Source: Bryobacterales bacterium
GTDB lineage: Bacteria > Acidobacteriota > Terriglobia > Bryobacterales > Bryobacteraceae
Direction: 5' to 3'
Length of the DNA: 41,565 nt
NCBI GenBank assembly: GCA_020847975.1
Contig: JADLBD010000296.1
Span: forward strand, 1-41,565
The position numbers and the translations under genes were made by a program. The notes under the pieces were generated by a model, which saw only the letters and a list, made by a program, of their open reading frames with translations, ran no database searches and had not been told where the DNA came from. Shown here piece after piece: positions 33,217 to 41,421 of this stretch. The first letter of the stretch is position 1, and every line of letters starts with the position of its first letter.

Positions 33217-34374
33217 CTACTGGACTGCCAGGGTGACTCCGGACTGGCTGGCGGCTGCCCCCACGGTCACCATCAGCCCGGCGGTTTGACTTGCCATGAT
33301 TTCACCCGGGACACGGCAGCGGACCAACGTCAGGCTGGGAACGAGTCCGGAAGACGGAGAGAGAGCCAGTATCTCCGCCGCGGTGCCGCCGATCTGAACG
33401 GAGACGTCAGCGGGCTGATTCGAGCCGGCGCCGTTGAGCAGGAGGAGGATTTCCGATCCTCGCGAGGCGGGGTTGAGCGCGGAGTTGAGGCTTGCGTCCT
33501 GGTTGAACACCACAGCCTGTCCCGCGCCCGTCGCGTCGGCGGTGAAGAGCGCGGGGGAGGCAACCGCGGAAAGGACCGCCGCTTGAGCGCGAGTGGCGCC
33601 TTCCGTCTGCACCTCGAGGCTTACCGTTCCCGCGCCTGTGGCTTCCACCGGAACAATCGCATTGATCTGATTCGGGCTGGCAAACAGCAGACTGGCGGCA
33701 ACCCCGTTCAGCAGCACCCGCGTGCCATTCAACACCGTGTCGAGGTGATCCGCGGCAGCCTGGACCGGATAGACAGGCCCAAGATCCGATCCGATGAGGG
33801 TGATCACCTCTCCCGGGGCTACCGGACCAGCCGCCATGCTGGCGGCATTCACCACGCCATCGGAAGAAAGGCGCACCGCCTGATCCTGCCCGCCTTTCAC
33901 CGTGATGTTACCTGCCGTTATGGAAAGGGGAAGGTTATCTCCGGCGGCATTTGTGGCGAAGGAGCTGGAAATGGTGAGCGCGTACGTACCCGGCTTGGCA
34001 TTCGAATAGAGGTTGATGAATGTGTTCAGCAGAACGCCATCGGGCAAAGGTTTTTGGTTTGAGCCGATCACCAGGACACGGCGCCGGTTGTAGTCCGGTT
34101 GGACAGTGTGGAGGTTCTTCCCCACGGCACGCAGACCTTCCCCGGCGGTGAAGGTGACGTTCATCGCGCTGCTGTCGTATTGCACGTCGAATTGCAGCCC
34201 GGTGACGGGGTTACCCTGCGCGGCGAAAGCCAGAGGAGCCGTGAGGCTCGATCCGGGGGCTCCCGTCCGTTCCGGCAGAGACAACTCTGCCGCACAAGTA
34301 AACGCCGGGCATGCCAGGAGCAGAAAGGCAAGCGCCTCACGCCACGTACCGCAGACTAAAACGCGGCGCGTCAT
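33217..34374 (-). CDS. Secreted protein with cohesin-like domain and C-terminal TIGR03437 domain
   Basis: A 385-residue exported protein. The signal peptide (LAFLLLACPAFTCAA) ends near residue 29. A cohesin-like beta-sandwich spans about 30-160, recognised by GAPGSSLTAPLAFAAQG, VTGLQFDVQYDSSAMN and PGTYALTIS. The rest (about 165-385) is the TIGR03437 domain: DGVVNAASMAAGPVAPGE, LIGSDLGP, VLLNGVAASLLFASPNQINAIVP. That domain is characteristic of Solibacter-type acidobacteria and its function is unknown. The gene is divergent from the GH44 enzyme with dockerin-like repeats, 97 bp away, so a cohesin-dockerin contact between the two products is an attractive inference. A perfect TATAAT lies 8 bp before the ATG. 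Confidence 0.85.
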   Translation of the reverse strand: MTRRVLVCGTWREALAFLLLACPAFTCAAELSLPERTGAPGSSLTAPLAFAAQGNPVTGLQFDVQYDSSAMNVTFTAGEGLRAVGKNLHTVQPDYNRRRVLVIGSNQKPLPDGVLLNTFINLYSNAKPGTYALTISSSFATNAAGDNLPLSITAGNITVKGGQDQAVRLSSDGVVNAASMAAGPVAPGEVITLIGSDLGPVYPVQAAADHLDTVLNGTRVLLNGVAASLLFASPNQINAIVPVEATGAGTVSLEVQTEGATRAQAAVLSAVASPALFTADATGAGQAVVFNQDASLNSALNPASRGSEILLLLNGAGSNQPADVSVQIGGTAAEILALSPSSGLVPSLTLVRCRVPGEIMASQTAGLMVTVGAAASQSGVTLAVQ

Positions 34375-34382
34375 CTACTGAC

Positions 34383-34388
34383 ATTATA
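34383..34388 (-). promoter_or_regulatory. TATAAT element 8 bp upstream of the cohesin-like gene
   Basis: The minus strand reads CTATAATG here. Use of this -10 would place the transcription start 1-2 nt before the ATG at 34374, as for the creatininase-family gene at 19510. No -35 hexamer at proper spacing was found. Confidence 0.35.
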
Positions 34389-34439
34389 GACCCGAATAGG
34401 GCAATTTCCTCCCAAATGGTCCTCAGCGGATTCACTAAT

Positions 34440-34451
34440 AGTACCAGTACT
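34440..34451. promoter_or_regulatory. Inverted repeat AGTAC-CA-GTACT in the divergent cohesin/GH44 promoter region
   Basis: A 5-bp inverted repeat lies 20 bp before the GH44 ATG and 65 bp before the divergent cohesin-like ATG. It may be an operator for coordinate control of the pair. It is short, so chance is possible. Confidence 0.3.
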
Positions 34452-34471
34452 CAACTTGATTCATACTGGCC

Positions 34472-36268
34472 ATGATGCCGAGCGCCACAGCTATATCCCT
34501 CATCATCCTCTGGCTGGCCGGGCCTGTTTGGGGGCAGAATGCCGCGGCTACGATCACCGTGGATGCGTCCGCGAATCCGCGGCGCATCGATCCGCGCGTT
34601 TACGGAGTTGCCTATGCCTCGACCGCGCAGTTAGCCGACCTGAACGTTGCGCTGAACCGCATGGGCGGGAACAACACCAGCCGCTACAACTGGATGCAGA
34701 ACGCCGACAACCGCGGCAGCGACTGGTATTTCGAGAGCATCGGATATGCGAGCGCCACCGCGGGCGAGCAGGGCGATACCTTCATCAGCCAAAGCCGGGC
34801 GGGCGGAGCCGAACCCATGCTGACCATCCCCATCATCGGCTGGGTGGCGAAGTTGGGGGCGGGGCGGTCCAAACTCGCGAGTTTCTCCCAGGCGAAGTAT
34901 GGGACGCAGACGGGAAATGACTGGCAGTGGTTTCCGGACGCGGGCAACGGTGTGCTCCAGAGCACCGGAAAGGACATTACGGGCAATGACCCGACCGACG
35001 CCAACGTGCCGGCGGACGCCACGTTCGAGAAGGGCTGGGCGCAGGCTCTGGTTTCGCGCTGGGGGCAGGCATCGGCCGGGGGCCTTCGCTACTACATCCT
35101 CGACAACGAACACAGCATCTGGCACGCCACGCACCGGGACGTGCACCCGGCGGGCGCGAGCATGGAGGAGATCCGGGGCCGCATCCTCGACTATGCATCG
35201 GCTTTGAAGCAGGCGGATCCGGCGGCGCTGGTCGTGGGGCCGGAGGAGTGGGGCTGGAGCGGCTATGTGCTCAGCGGGGCCGATCAGCAGTATGGCAGCC
35301 TGCACGGCTGGAGCTATCTTCCCGACCGCGCCGCCCACGGCAACATGGACTACCTGCCCTGGCTGCTCGATCAATTGCGCCAGGACGGGCGGCATCTGCT
35401 CGATGTATTCAGCGTCCACTACTATCCGCAGGGGGGCGAGTTCGGCAGCGACACGAGCACGGCCATGCAGCAGCGGCGCAACCGCTCGACGCGTTCGCTG
35501 TGGGACCCGAACTACGTCGACGAAACGTGGATCAACGACAAGGTGCAACTGATTCCGCGCCTGCGGCAGTGGGCCGATACGTATTACGCCGCGGGCACTC
35601 CGATTGCGATCACGGAGTACAACTGGGGCGCGGAAGGCCACATCAACGGGGCTACGGCGCAGGCGGACATCCTCGGCATCTTCGGACGCGAAGGTCTCGA
35701 CATGGCGGCGCGCTGGACGACGCCCGATGCCTCGACTCCCGTCTACAAAGCGATCAGGATGTACCGCAATTACGACGGCCAGAAGTCCGCCTTCGGCGAG
35801 ATGAGCGTGTTGGCGGGCGGGCCCAATCCGGACAATGTGTCAGTGTTCGCATCGACCAGGGCCTACGATGGGGCGTTGACGGTGATGGTGATCAGCAAGT
35901 ACACGAGCGGGAACACTCCGGTGACGGTGAACCTTTCGCACTTTGCCACGTCCGGTCCGGCGCGGGTTTATCAGTTGAGCGCGTCGAATGCGATCACGCG
36001 GCTGGCGGATGTGGCGGTGAGCGGAGGGGCTCTGAGTGCGACGGTGCCTTCGCCGAGCGTCACGCTGTTCGTAGTGCCGCCGGTTTCGCGCTGCGACTGC
36101 AACCGGGATGGGGCAGTGAATGTCGTGGATGTGCAGCGGTTGGTGAACGTGGTGCTGGGCGTATCCTCGCCGCTCGGGACCGAGGATGTGAACCGCGACG
36201 GCCGCACGGACGTGGTTGACCTGCAAGTGCTGGTGAATGTCGTTCTCGGCAGCCCGTGTCCGGCGTAG
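34472..36268 (+). CDS. Secreted glycoside hydrolase family 44 endoglucanase/xyloglucanase with dockerin-like repeats
   Basis: A 598-residue exported enzyme with a signal peptide ending near VWGQ (residue 22). The catalytic GH44 TIM barrel shows NRMGGNNTSRYNWMQN, YYILDNEHSIWH with Glu213 as probable acid/base, and AITEYNWG with Glu382 as probable nucleophile; their spacing (169) fits the family. A beta-sandwich segment (about 430-535) precedes two calcium-loop repeats, DCNRDGAVNVVD and DVNRDGRTDVVD, each followed by a VNVVLG helix, i.e. a dockerin type I-like module (about 541-596). GH44 enzymes cleave beta-1,4-glucans and xyloglucan. It is divergent from a cohesin-like protein. The start may be either of two adjacent ATGs (34472, 34475); no clear ribosome site is seen. 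Confidence 0.9.
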   Translation: MMPSATAISLIILWLAGPVWGQNAAATITVDASANPRRIDPRVYGVAYASTAQLADLNVALNRMGGNNTSRYNWMQNADNRGSDWYFESIGYASATAGEQGDTFISQSRAGGAEPMLTIPIIGWVAKLGAGRSKLASFSQAKYGTQTGNDWQWFPDAGNGVLQSTGKDITGNDPTDANVPADATFEKGWAQALVSRWGQASAGGLRYYILDNEHSIWHATHRDVHPAGASMEEIRGRILDYASALKQADPAALVVGPEEWGWSGYVLSGADQQYGSLHGWSYLPDRAAHGNMDYLPWLLDQLRQDGRHLLDVFSVHYYPQGGEFGSDTSTAMQQRRNRSTRSLWDPNYVDETWINDKVQLIPRLRQWADTYYAAGTPIAITEYNWGAEGHINGATAQADILGIFGREGLDMAARWTTPDASTPVYKAIRMYRNYDGQKSAFGEMSVLAGGPNPDNVSVFASTRAYDGALTVMVISKYTSGNTPVTVNLSHFATSGPARVYQLSASNAITRLADVAVSGGALSATVPSPSVTLFVVPPVSRCDCNRDGAVNVVDVQRLVNVVLGVSSPLGTEDVNRDGRTDVVDLQVLVNVVLGSPCPA

Positions 36269-36271
36269 TCT

Positions 36272-37948
36272 TCAGGCTTCCGGCTCGTACTCGAGGACGA
36301 CGGCGGTGATGTCGTCGCTTTGCGGCATTCCTTCGGTGAAGGCCTCGACCGCATTGGTGAGCGCGGTGATCAGTTCGGCGCAGCTTCGTCCGGGGTTACC
36401 GCGCAACAGTAACTCGAGGCGTTTGGTTTCGAAATATTGACCGGCGCGGTTGCGGGCTTCCGAAACGCCGTCGGTGTAGACGACGATGCGGTCGCCGGGG
36501 TCGAGACGGGTGGTCTCGACGCTGAATTCGGCGTCTGTGAGCATTCCCAGGGGCAGGCTGGTGGCGGGAAGCTTCACGACTTCCCCGGTCTTGCGAATGA
36601 TGAGCGGCGGGCAGTGGCCGGCATTGCTCCAGCGCATGTGCCCGTCCCTGTTGAGGACGCCGCAAAAGACGGTGGCGTATTTTTCCCCTCCGGTGCGTTC
36701 GGTGAGGAATTGATTGACGTGGGCCATCATGGCGTCCATGCGCATTTCGGCGTGTCCGGCGGCGAGGAAGGCTCCCTGGAGCAGGCTTGCGAGGAGCGCG
36801 GAGCTGACGCCTTTACCGGAGACATCGGCGACGACGAAGGCCCAGAGATCGGGTTCGAGCTGGCGCACATCGCAATAGTCGCCGCCCACCTGGTGGGAGG
36901 GAATGCTGGCGGCGGCGGCGCGGAACCAGCCCGACTCCGGCAACTGGCGCGGCATCAGACTCTGCTGGATTTCGCGGGCGATCTTGAGTTCTTCCTCCAT
37001 CTTGTTGCGCTCGCGTTCCTGCTCGAGCAGGCGGGCGTTTTCGAGGATGGTGGAGGCTTCGATGGCGAGGGTTTGCAGCAGTTCGCGATCCCCGGCGGAG
37101 AGGCTGGCGGCGTCGACCTTCGATTCGAGGTAGAGCACTCCCACCGTGTCCTCGGCGGCGTGCATGACCATGGTTTCCTCGCTGCCCCCCGTACGCACTC
37201 TTACCAGCGGGACGCAGACTACGCTTCTGGCCGGGAGGTTGGCCGTGGACAGTTCCGGGTCATCCTGAAACTGCCGCCGGGGATCGAAGTTCATCGAGAG
37301 CAGTTCACGGCGGTTGTTGAGGGCCTTGTGAATGAGGCGGGTGGGCGCCTGGAGTTCGCTGGCGGGAATCTGCGCCCCGCGCTGATCGCGGGCGACGACG
37401 ATATCGAGATCATCGCCGTTCCGCAGCAGGAGAAAGCCGCGTTGGGCCGAGGTAACCGTGAGGGCGGCATCGACCACCGCGGAAAGCACGGTCAGGGTGG
37501 AGAGCGAACTCTGGACGGTGCGGGCCACCTCGACGAGCGCCCGGAGCTTCGAAAGGCTGGTGGGAGCGCCGGACCGTGTAGAGGAGGAGAGCTGATCCAT
37601 CAGACGCTGGATTTCCGCTTCCTCGAGGGTGAAGATGAGCCGGTAAGAATCCTCGACGCCGAACTCGATGCGGTCGCCGCTCGAGAGCTTGCGGCGCCCG
37701 GGGACACGGGTTCCGTTGACTTCGACGCCGTGGCGGCTGTTGAGGTCTTCAATGTAATAATCGCCGTTTTCCTCGAGCAGGCGGGCGTGGTTGCGCGAGG
37801 CGCGGTTATCGCGGAGAACGAGGTTGCTTTCGGCGTGCCTGCCGATGGTGAAGGGCACAGGCCACACGGCCACCCGCTGACGGTTACCGCTCGGGTCAAT
37901 CACCAGCAGCGCCGCCTGCCGGCCCATTGCGGCTTCCATGGCGCTCAT
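36272..37948 (-). CDS. FHA-GAF-SpoIIE protein phosphatase
   Basis: A 558-residue cytoplasmic phosphatase. An N-terminal FHA domain (about 25-105; FTIGRHAESNLVL, SRNHARL, LNSRHGVEVNG) should bind phosphothreonine. A GAF-like sensor follows (about 140-305), then a coiled coil (EQERERNKMEEELKIAREIQ) and a SpoIIE/PP2C catalytic domain (about 340-555) with GGDYCDV, VADVSGKGVSSALL, NAGHCPPL and YTDGVSEARN. It probably links Ser/Thr kinase signals to sigma-factor control, but no partner kinase or anti-sigma gene is nearby. Its ATG immediately follows the stop of the Fur gene (TGAATG), indicating cotranscription with fur. The stop is 3 bp from that of the convergent GH44 gene. Confidence 0.92.
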   Translation of the reverse strand: MSAMEAAMGRQAALLVIDPSGNRQRVAVWPVPFTIGRHAESNLVLRDNRASRNHARLLEENGDYYIEDLNSRHGVEVNGTRVPGRRKLSSGDRIEFGVEDSYRLIFTLEEAEIQRLMDQLSSSTRSGAPTSLSKLRALVEVARTVQSSLSTLTVLSAVVDAALTVTSAQRGFLLLRNGDDLDIVVARDQRGAQIPASELQAPTRLIHKALNNRRELLSMNFDPRRQFQDDPELSTANLPARSVVCVPLVRVRTGGSEETMVMHAAEDTVGVLYLESKVDAASLSAGDRELLQTLAIEASTILENARLLEQERERNKMEEELKIAREIQQSLMPRQLPESGWFRAAAASIPSHQVGGDYCDVRQLEPDLWAFVVADVSGKGVSSALLASLLQGAFLAAGHAEMRMDAMMAHVNQFLTERTGGEKYATVFCGVLNRDGHMRWSNAGHCPPLIIRKTGEVVKLPATSLPLGMLTDAEFSVETTRLDPGDRIVVYTDGVSEARNRAGQYFETKRLELLLRGNPGRSCAELITALTNAVEAFTEGMPQSDDITAVVLEYEPEA

Positions 37949-38440
37949 TCAGGTTTTTCGCGCGCGGGTGGAATGGTCTCCGTCGCGGACTTCGTCGAGT
38001 TCCCGCGCCCTTAATACCTGGCAGTGCGAGCAGTATCCGCCGATTTCGGTGCGTGTGATGAGGATCTGGAACCCGAAATGCGACTCGACCTGTTTGCGCA
38101 GCCGGTGGAGCGGCTCACCGAAAAACTCCTCCACCTTTCCGCAGCGCAGGCAGATGATGTGGGCGTGTTCCTGTTTGAGACGCGTCTCGTAATAGTGCTG
38201 GTCGCCCCCGTAGTGCATGAGGTCCAACTCGTCGACCAGCCCGCCCTGCTTGAGGAGTTTCAGGGTGCGGTAGACGGTGACGCGGTTGAGCTTGGGGTCT
38301 TTCTCCTTAGCCAGTTGATAGAGCTGTTCGGCGTCGAGGTGGACGCCGGAGCTGTCGATCAAATCGAGGAGGATCTTACGCTGGCGGGTCAGGCGAACGC
38401 CTCTCTCACGCAACGAATCCTTGATGCCTGCCTGTGCCAT
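37949..38440 (-). CDS. Fur-family metal-responsive transcriptional regulator
   Basis: A 163-residue Fur superfamily repressor. The N-terminal winged helix contains LTRQRKILLDLI and the recognition helix NRVTVYRTLKLL. The dimerisation domain has HAHIICLRCGKVEEF (metal-binding histidines and first CxxC) and YCSHC (second CxxC, structural zinc site). Whether it senses Fe, Zn, Mn or peroxide cannot be decided; a Glu at the PerR Asp104-like position favours Fur over PerR. ATG 38440 is selected because GGGAGG lies 4 bp upstream and the conserved region begins there, although the frame is open further upstream. The FHA-SpoIIE phosphatase gene follows directly. It is divergent from the NtrC-type gene, with 91 bp between starts. 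Confidence 0.92.
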   Translation of the reverse strand: MAQAGIKDSLRERGVRLTRQRKILLDLIDSSGVHLDAEQLYQLAKEKDPKLNRVTVYRTLKLLKQGGLVDELDLMHYGGDQHYYETRLKQEHAHIICLRCGKVEEFFGEPLHRLRKQVESHFGFQILITRTEIGGYCSHCQVLRARELDEVRDGDHSTRARKT

Positions 38441-38531
38441 GGAGCCTCCCTTAGAGGGTAGCATTGAGGGGGCCTGTGCGACTATGTACATTCTGTCCCA
38501 GATTCGGACACCGGGAGGGAGGAAAGGACAT

Positions 38532-39986
38532 ATGGAGCGGGGCCTTTGTTTGGCACCTGACGTGCTTCCACACAGGTTTAGCCGGATGTCCACAGCTACC
38601 GTTACCATGGACAAAGTGAGAACTTCGTCCCAGACCAAGGCCCGGATCCTGATTGCCGATGACCAGATGGATGTGCTCGAGGCGCTGCGTTTTCTACTGA
38701 AAGGGGAGGGTTACCAGATCGAGCCGGCGACCTCTCCGGCGGGGATACTGACAGCCTTGGAGGCGCAGGAGTTCGACCTGGTGCTGATGGATCTGAACTA
38801 TACGCGCGACACGACTTCGGGCCAGGAAGGGCTGGACCTGCTGACGCGCATCCAGGCGATGGACGCCGCTTTGCCGGTGGTGGTGATGACGGCATGGGGG
38901 AGCGTCGAGGTGGCGGTGGAGGCGATGCGGCGGGGGGCGCGGGACTTCATCCAGAAGCCGTGGGACAACGCGCGGCTGATGACCATCGTGCGGACGCAGA
39001 TCGAGCTGAGCCAGGCGCTGCGCAAGAGCCAGCATCTGGAGGCGGAAAACCGGCTGTTGCGGGCGGAAGGCATGCCGACGCTGATTGCGGAATCGCCGGC
39101 CATGCAACCCGTGCTTCAGATCATCTCGCGGGTTGGCCCGTCGGACGCCAACATCCTGATCACGGGCGAACCGGGCACGGGAAAGGAAGTGGTGGCGCGC
39201 ACGCTGCACGCGGTATCGCAGCGGGCGCCGCGGCCGATGGTGACGGTGAACGCGGGCGGGCTGGCGGAAGGGATCTTCGAGAGCGAGCTGTTCGGGCACG
39301 TCAAGGGGGCGTTTACGGATGCCAAGATGGACCGGGTGGGCCGGTTCGAACTGGCCGAGGGCGGGACGCTGTTTCTGGATGAGATTGCCAACGTGCCGAT
39401 GAATTTGCAGACGAAGCTGCTGCGCGTGCTGGAGACGGGGGAGATGGAGAGGGTGGGCTCCTCGAGGACGCGGAAGGTGGATGTGCGGGTGTTTTCCGCC
39501 ACCAATGCACGGCTGCATGAGGAGGTGGCGGCGGGGCGGTTCCGGCAGGACCTGCTGTTCCGGTTGAACACGATCGAGATCCACCTTCCTCCGCTGCGCG
39601 AGCGGCGGGAAGACATTCCGGTTCTGGCGATGCATTTCCTGCGGCAGCACGCGCAACGGTACCGCAAGCAGCTTACGGGTTTCGATGCCGCCGCTATGCA
39701 GGCGTTGCTGAGCAACCCGTGGCAGGGGAACGTGCGGGAGTTGAACCACGTGGTGGAGCGGGCTGTGTTGATGGCGGGGGAGAACGTGATCCGGCCGGTC
39801 GACCTGGCGCTGCGCTCCGGGCATGAAGGGGCTCCGCGGCTGGAGGACATGAGCCTGGAGGAGGTGGAGTCTTTCCTCATCCGGAAGGCGCTGTCGCGCT
39901 ATTCGGGCAATGTAAGCCACGCCGCCAAGGCGCTGGGGCTGAGCCGCTCGGCGTTGTACCGCCGGTTGCAGCACTACGGTTTGTGA
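38532..39986 (+). CDS. NtrC-family sigma-54-dependent response regulator
   Basis: A protein of up to 484 residues. The receiver domain (ILIADDQMDVLEAL, phosphoacceptor Asp in LVLMDLNY, Lys in IQKPW) is followed by an AAA+ domain (GEPGTGKEVVART Walker A, GGTLFLDEIANVP Walker B, RQDLLFRLNTIEI, arginine-rich PPLRERREDIP) and a Fis-type helix-turn-helix (AAKALGLSRSALYRRL) at the C terminus. The sigma-54 contact loop reads GAFTDA instead of GAFTGA. ATG 38532 has the best Shine-Dalgarno (GGAGG 9 bp upstream), but codon use turns typical only after about 38620 and a sigma-54-like element lies at 38551-38566, so ATG 38586 or 38607 may be the true start. Its TGA overlaps the GTG of the partner kinase. 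Confidence 0.93.
   Translation: MERGLCLAPDVLPHRFSRMSTATVTMDKVRTSSQTKARILIADDQMDVLEALRFLLKGEGYQIEPATSPAGILTALEAQEFDLVLMDLNYTRDTTSGQEGLDLLTRIQAMDAALPVVVMTAWGSVEVAVEAMRRGARDFIQKPWDNARLMTIVRTQIELSQALRKSQHLEAENRLLRAEGMPTLIAESPAMQPVLQIISRVGPSDANILITGEPGTGKEVVARTLHAVSQRAPRPMVTVNAGGLAEGIFESELFGHVKGAFTDAKMDRVGRFELAEGGTLFLDEIANVPMNLQTKLLRVLETGEMERVGSSRTRKVDVRVFSATNARLHEEVAAGRFRQDLLFRLNTIEIHLPPLRERREDIPVLAMHFLRQHAQRYRKQLTGFDAAAMQALLSNPWQGNVRELNHVVERAVLMAGENVIRPVDLALRSGHEGAPRLEDMSLEEVESFLIRKALSRYSGNVSHAAKALGLSRSALYRRLQHYGL
38551..38566 (+). promoter_or_regulatory. Sigma-54-like -24/-12 element at the 5' end of the NtrC-type gene
   Basis: TGGCAC-CTGAC-GTGCT matches TGGCACG-N4-TTGCW with correct GG/GC spacing and two mismatches. 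Transcription would start near 38577, before the alternative ATGs at 38586 and 38607. It may indicate autoregulation by the sigma-54 activator; it could also be a chance match inside the coding region. Confidence 0.35.
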
Positions 39987-41323
39987 AGATCCTCGATCCG
40001 GTCCGCAGGCGCCTGGCGCAGCACGAATATCGCGTGCTTCTGACGTCGCTCGCCTCCGGACTGCCCGCGGTGATCACCTCGCTGGCCATCCTCTGGTATG
40101 GGGATAGCTATCCGCCGAAGGTGCAGTGGACATTGACGGTGCTGATTCTGGGGTGCTGGTGGGGTTTCTCGGCGGGGGTGAGGGAGCGGGTGGCCTCGCC
40201 GCTGCGCACGTTGTCGAACCTGCTGGAGGCGATGCGGGAAGGGGACTACTCGATCCGGGCGCGGGGAGCGCGCGGGGAGGATGCGCTGGCGGAAGTGATG
40301 CAGCAGGTGAACGCGATGGGGGCGACGCTGCGGGCGCAGCGGTTGGGAGCGCTGGAAGCGACAACGCTGTTGCGGAAGGTGATGGAAGAGATCAACGTGG
40401 CCGTGTTTGCCTTCGATGCCGAGCACCGGCTGCGCCTGGTGAACCGGGCGGGAGTACGTTTGCTGGCGCTGCCCGCGGAGCGGCTTCTCGGGCTGAAGGC
40501 CGGCGATCTGGGGCTGGCCGATTGTCTGGAGGGGGAGGCGTCGCAGACGAGGCAGCGGACCTTTCCCGGAGGCGCGGGACGATGGGGCATCAACCGGGCG
40601 AGTTTTCGCGAAGGGGGACTGCCACACCAGTTGCTGGTGGTGACCGACCTGACGCGTCCGCTGCGTGAAGAGGAGTTGCAGGCATGGCAGCGAATTGTGC
40701 GGGTGCTGGGACATGAACTCAACAACTCGCTGACGCCGATCAAGTCGATTGCCGGGTCGCTCGAGAGCATGGTTTCGCGGGACGCGCTTCCCGAGGACTG
40801 GCAGGAGGACATGAAGCGCGGGCTGGCGATCATCGCCACGCGCTCGGAGGCATTGAGCCGATTCATGGGGGCCTATGCGCGGCTGGCGAAGCTCCCCCGG
40901 CCGCAGTTTGCCAGCGTGGAGGTGAAGGCGCTGGTCCGCCGGGTGGCGAGCCTGGAAACGCGGATGCAAGTGGTGGTGGAAGAAGGCCCGGGGATGACTG
41001 TGCAAGGGGACAGCGACCAATTGGAGCAATTGCTGATCAACCTGGTGCGCAACGCGGTGGATGCCGCCAGGGAGGCGGGCGGGGGAGTGCGCGTGCGGTG
41101 GGACCGTCTGCCGGGGAATCTACGGGTGGTGGTGGAAGACGAGGGGCCGGGGCTATCGAATACGGCGAATCTGTTCGTTCCGTTCTTTACGACGAAGCCT
41201 GGCGGCTCGGGGATCGGGCTGGTGTTGTGCCGGCAGATTGCGGAGGCGCATGGAGGGTCGCTGACGCTCCAGAACCGGGAAGGCGCGCGGGGCTGCCAGG
41301 CGAGGCTGCTGCTGCCGTTGTAG
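39983..41323 (+). CDS. NtrY-like membrane sensor histidine kinase
   Basis: A 446-residue kinase partner of the preceding NtrC-type regulator. Two membrane helices (about 20-41 and 48-64) with almost no periplasmic loop are followed by a HAMP-like segment (about 66-115), a PAS domain (about 125-215), a dimerisation domain with VLGHELNNSLTPIKS (phosphorylated His near 243) and a HATPase domain (NLVRNAVDAA, DEGPGL, GGSGIGLVLC) to the C terminus. The lack of an external sensor loop suggests that it reads an intramembrane or cytoplasmic cue. It starts at GTG 39983 inside the regulator's stop codon (GTGA), so translation is coupled. Confidence 0.93.
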   Translation: MKILDPVRRRLAQHEYRVLLTSLASGLPAVITSLAILWYGDSYPPKVQWTLTVLILGCWWGFSAGVRERVASPLRTLSNLLEAMREGDYSIRARGARGEDALAEVMQQVNAMGATLRAQRLGALEATTLLRKVMEEINVAVFAFDAEHRLRLVNRAGVRLLALPAERLLGLKAGDLGLADCLEGEASQTRQRTFPGGAGRWGINRASFREGGLPHQLLVVTDLTRPLREEELQAWQRIVRVLGHELNNSLTPIKSIAGSLESMVSRDALPEDWQEDMKRGLAIIATRSEALSRFMGAYARLAKLPRPQFASVEVKALVRRVASLETRMQVVVEEGPGMTVQGDSDQLEQLLINLVRNAVDAAREAGGGVRVRWDRLPGNLRVVVEDEGPGLSNTANLFVPFFTTKPGGSGIGLVLCRQIAEAHGGSLTLQNREGARGCQARLLLPL

Positions 41324-41366
41324 GCGGGGAATTTTCAGCACGAGCAGACAGACCAAGGGCGTGCTC

Positions 41367-41386
41367 CGGCGCGAGGGGTTGCGCCG
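41367..41386 (+). terminator. Hairpin between convergent genes after the NtrY-like gene
   Basis: CGGCGC (41367-41372) pairs with GCGCCG (41381-41386), and a TTTT occurs about 9 bp further on. It lies in the 98-bp gap between the kinase stop and the stop of the convergent partial gene. It resembles an imperfect intrinsic terminator. Confidence 0.35.
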
Positions 41387-41421
41387 CGTGAGGAATTTTG
41401 GCGGGCTTGGACGGGTTTGAG

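Noticed and set aside
38441..38638. N-terminal extension of the Fur-family gene from 38638
   Set aside because: The extension lacks family similarity and overlaps the divergent gene's leader; GGGAGG before ATG 38440 and the start of the conserved domain favour the shorter form.
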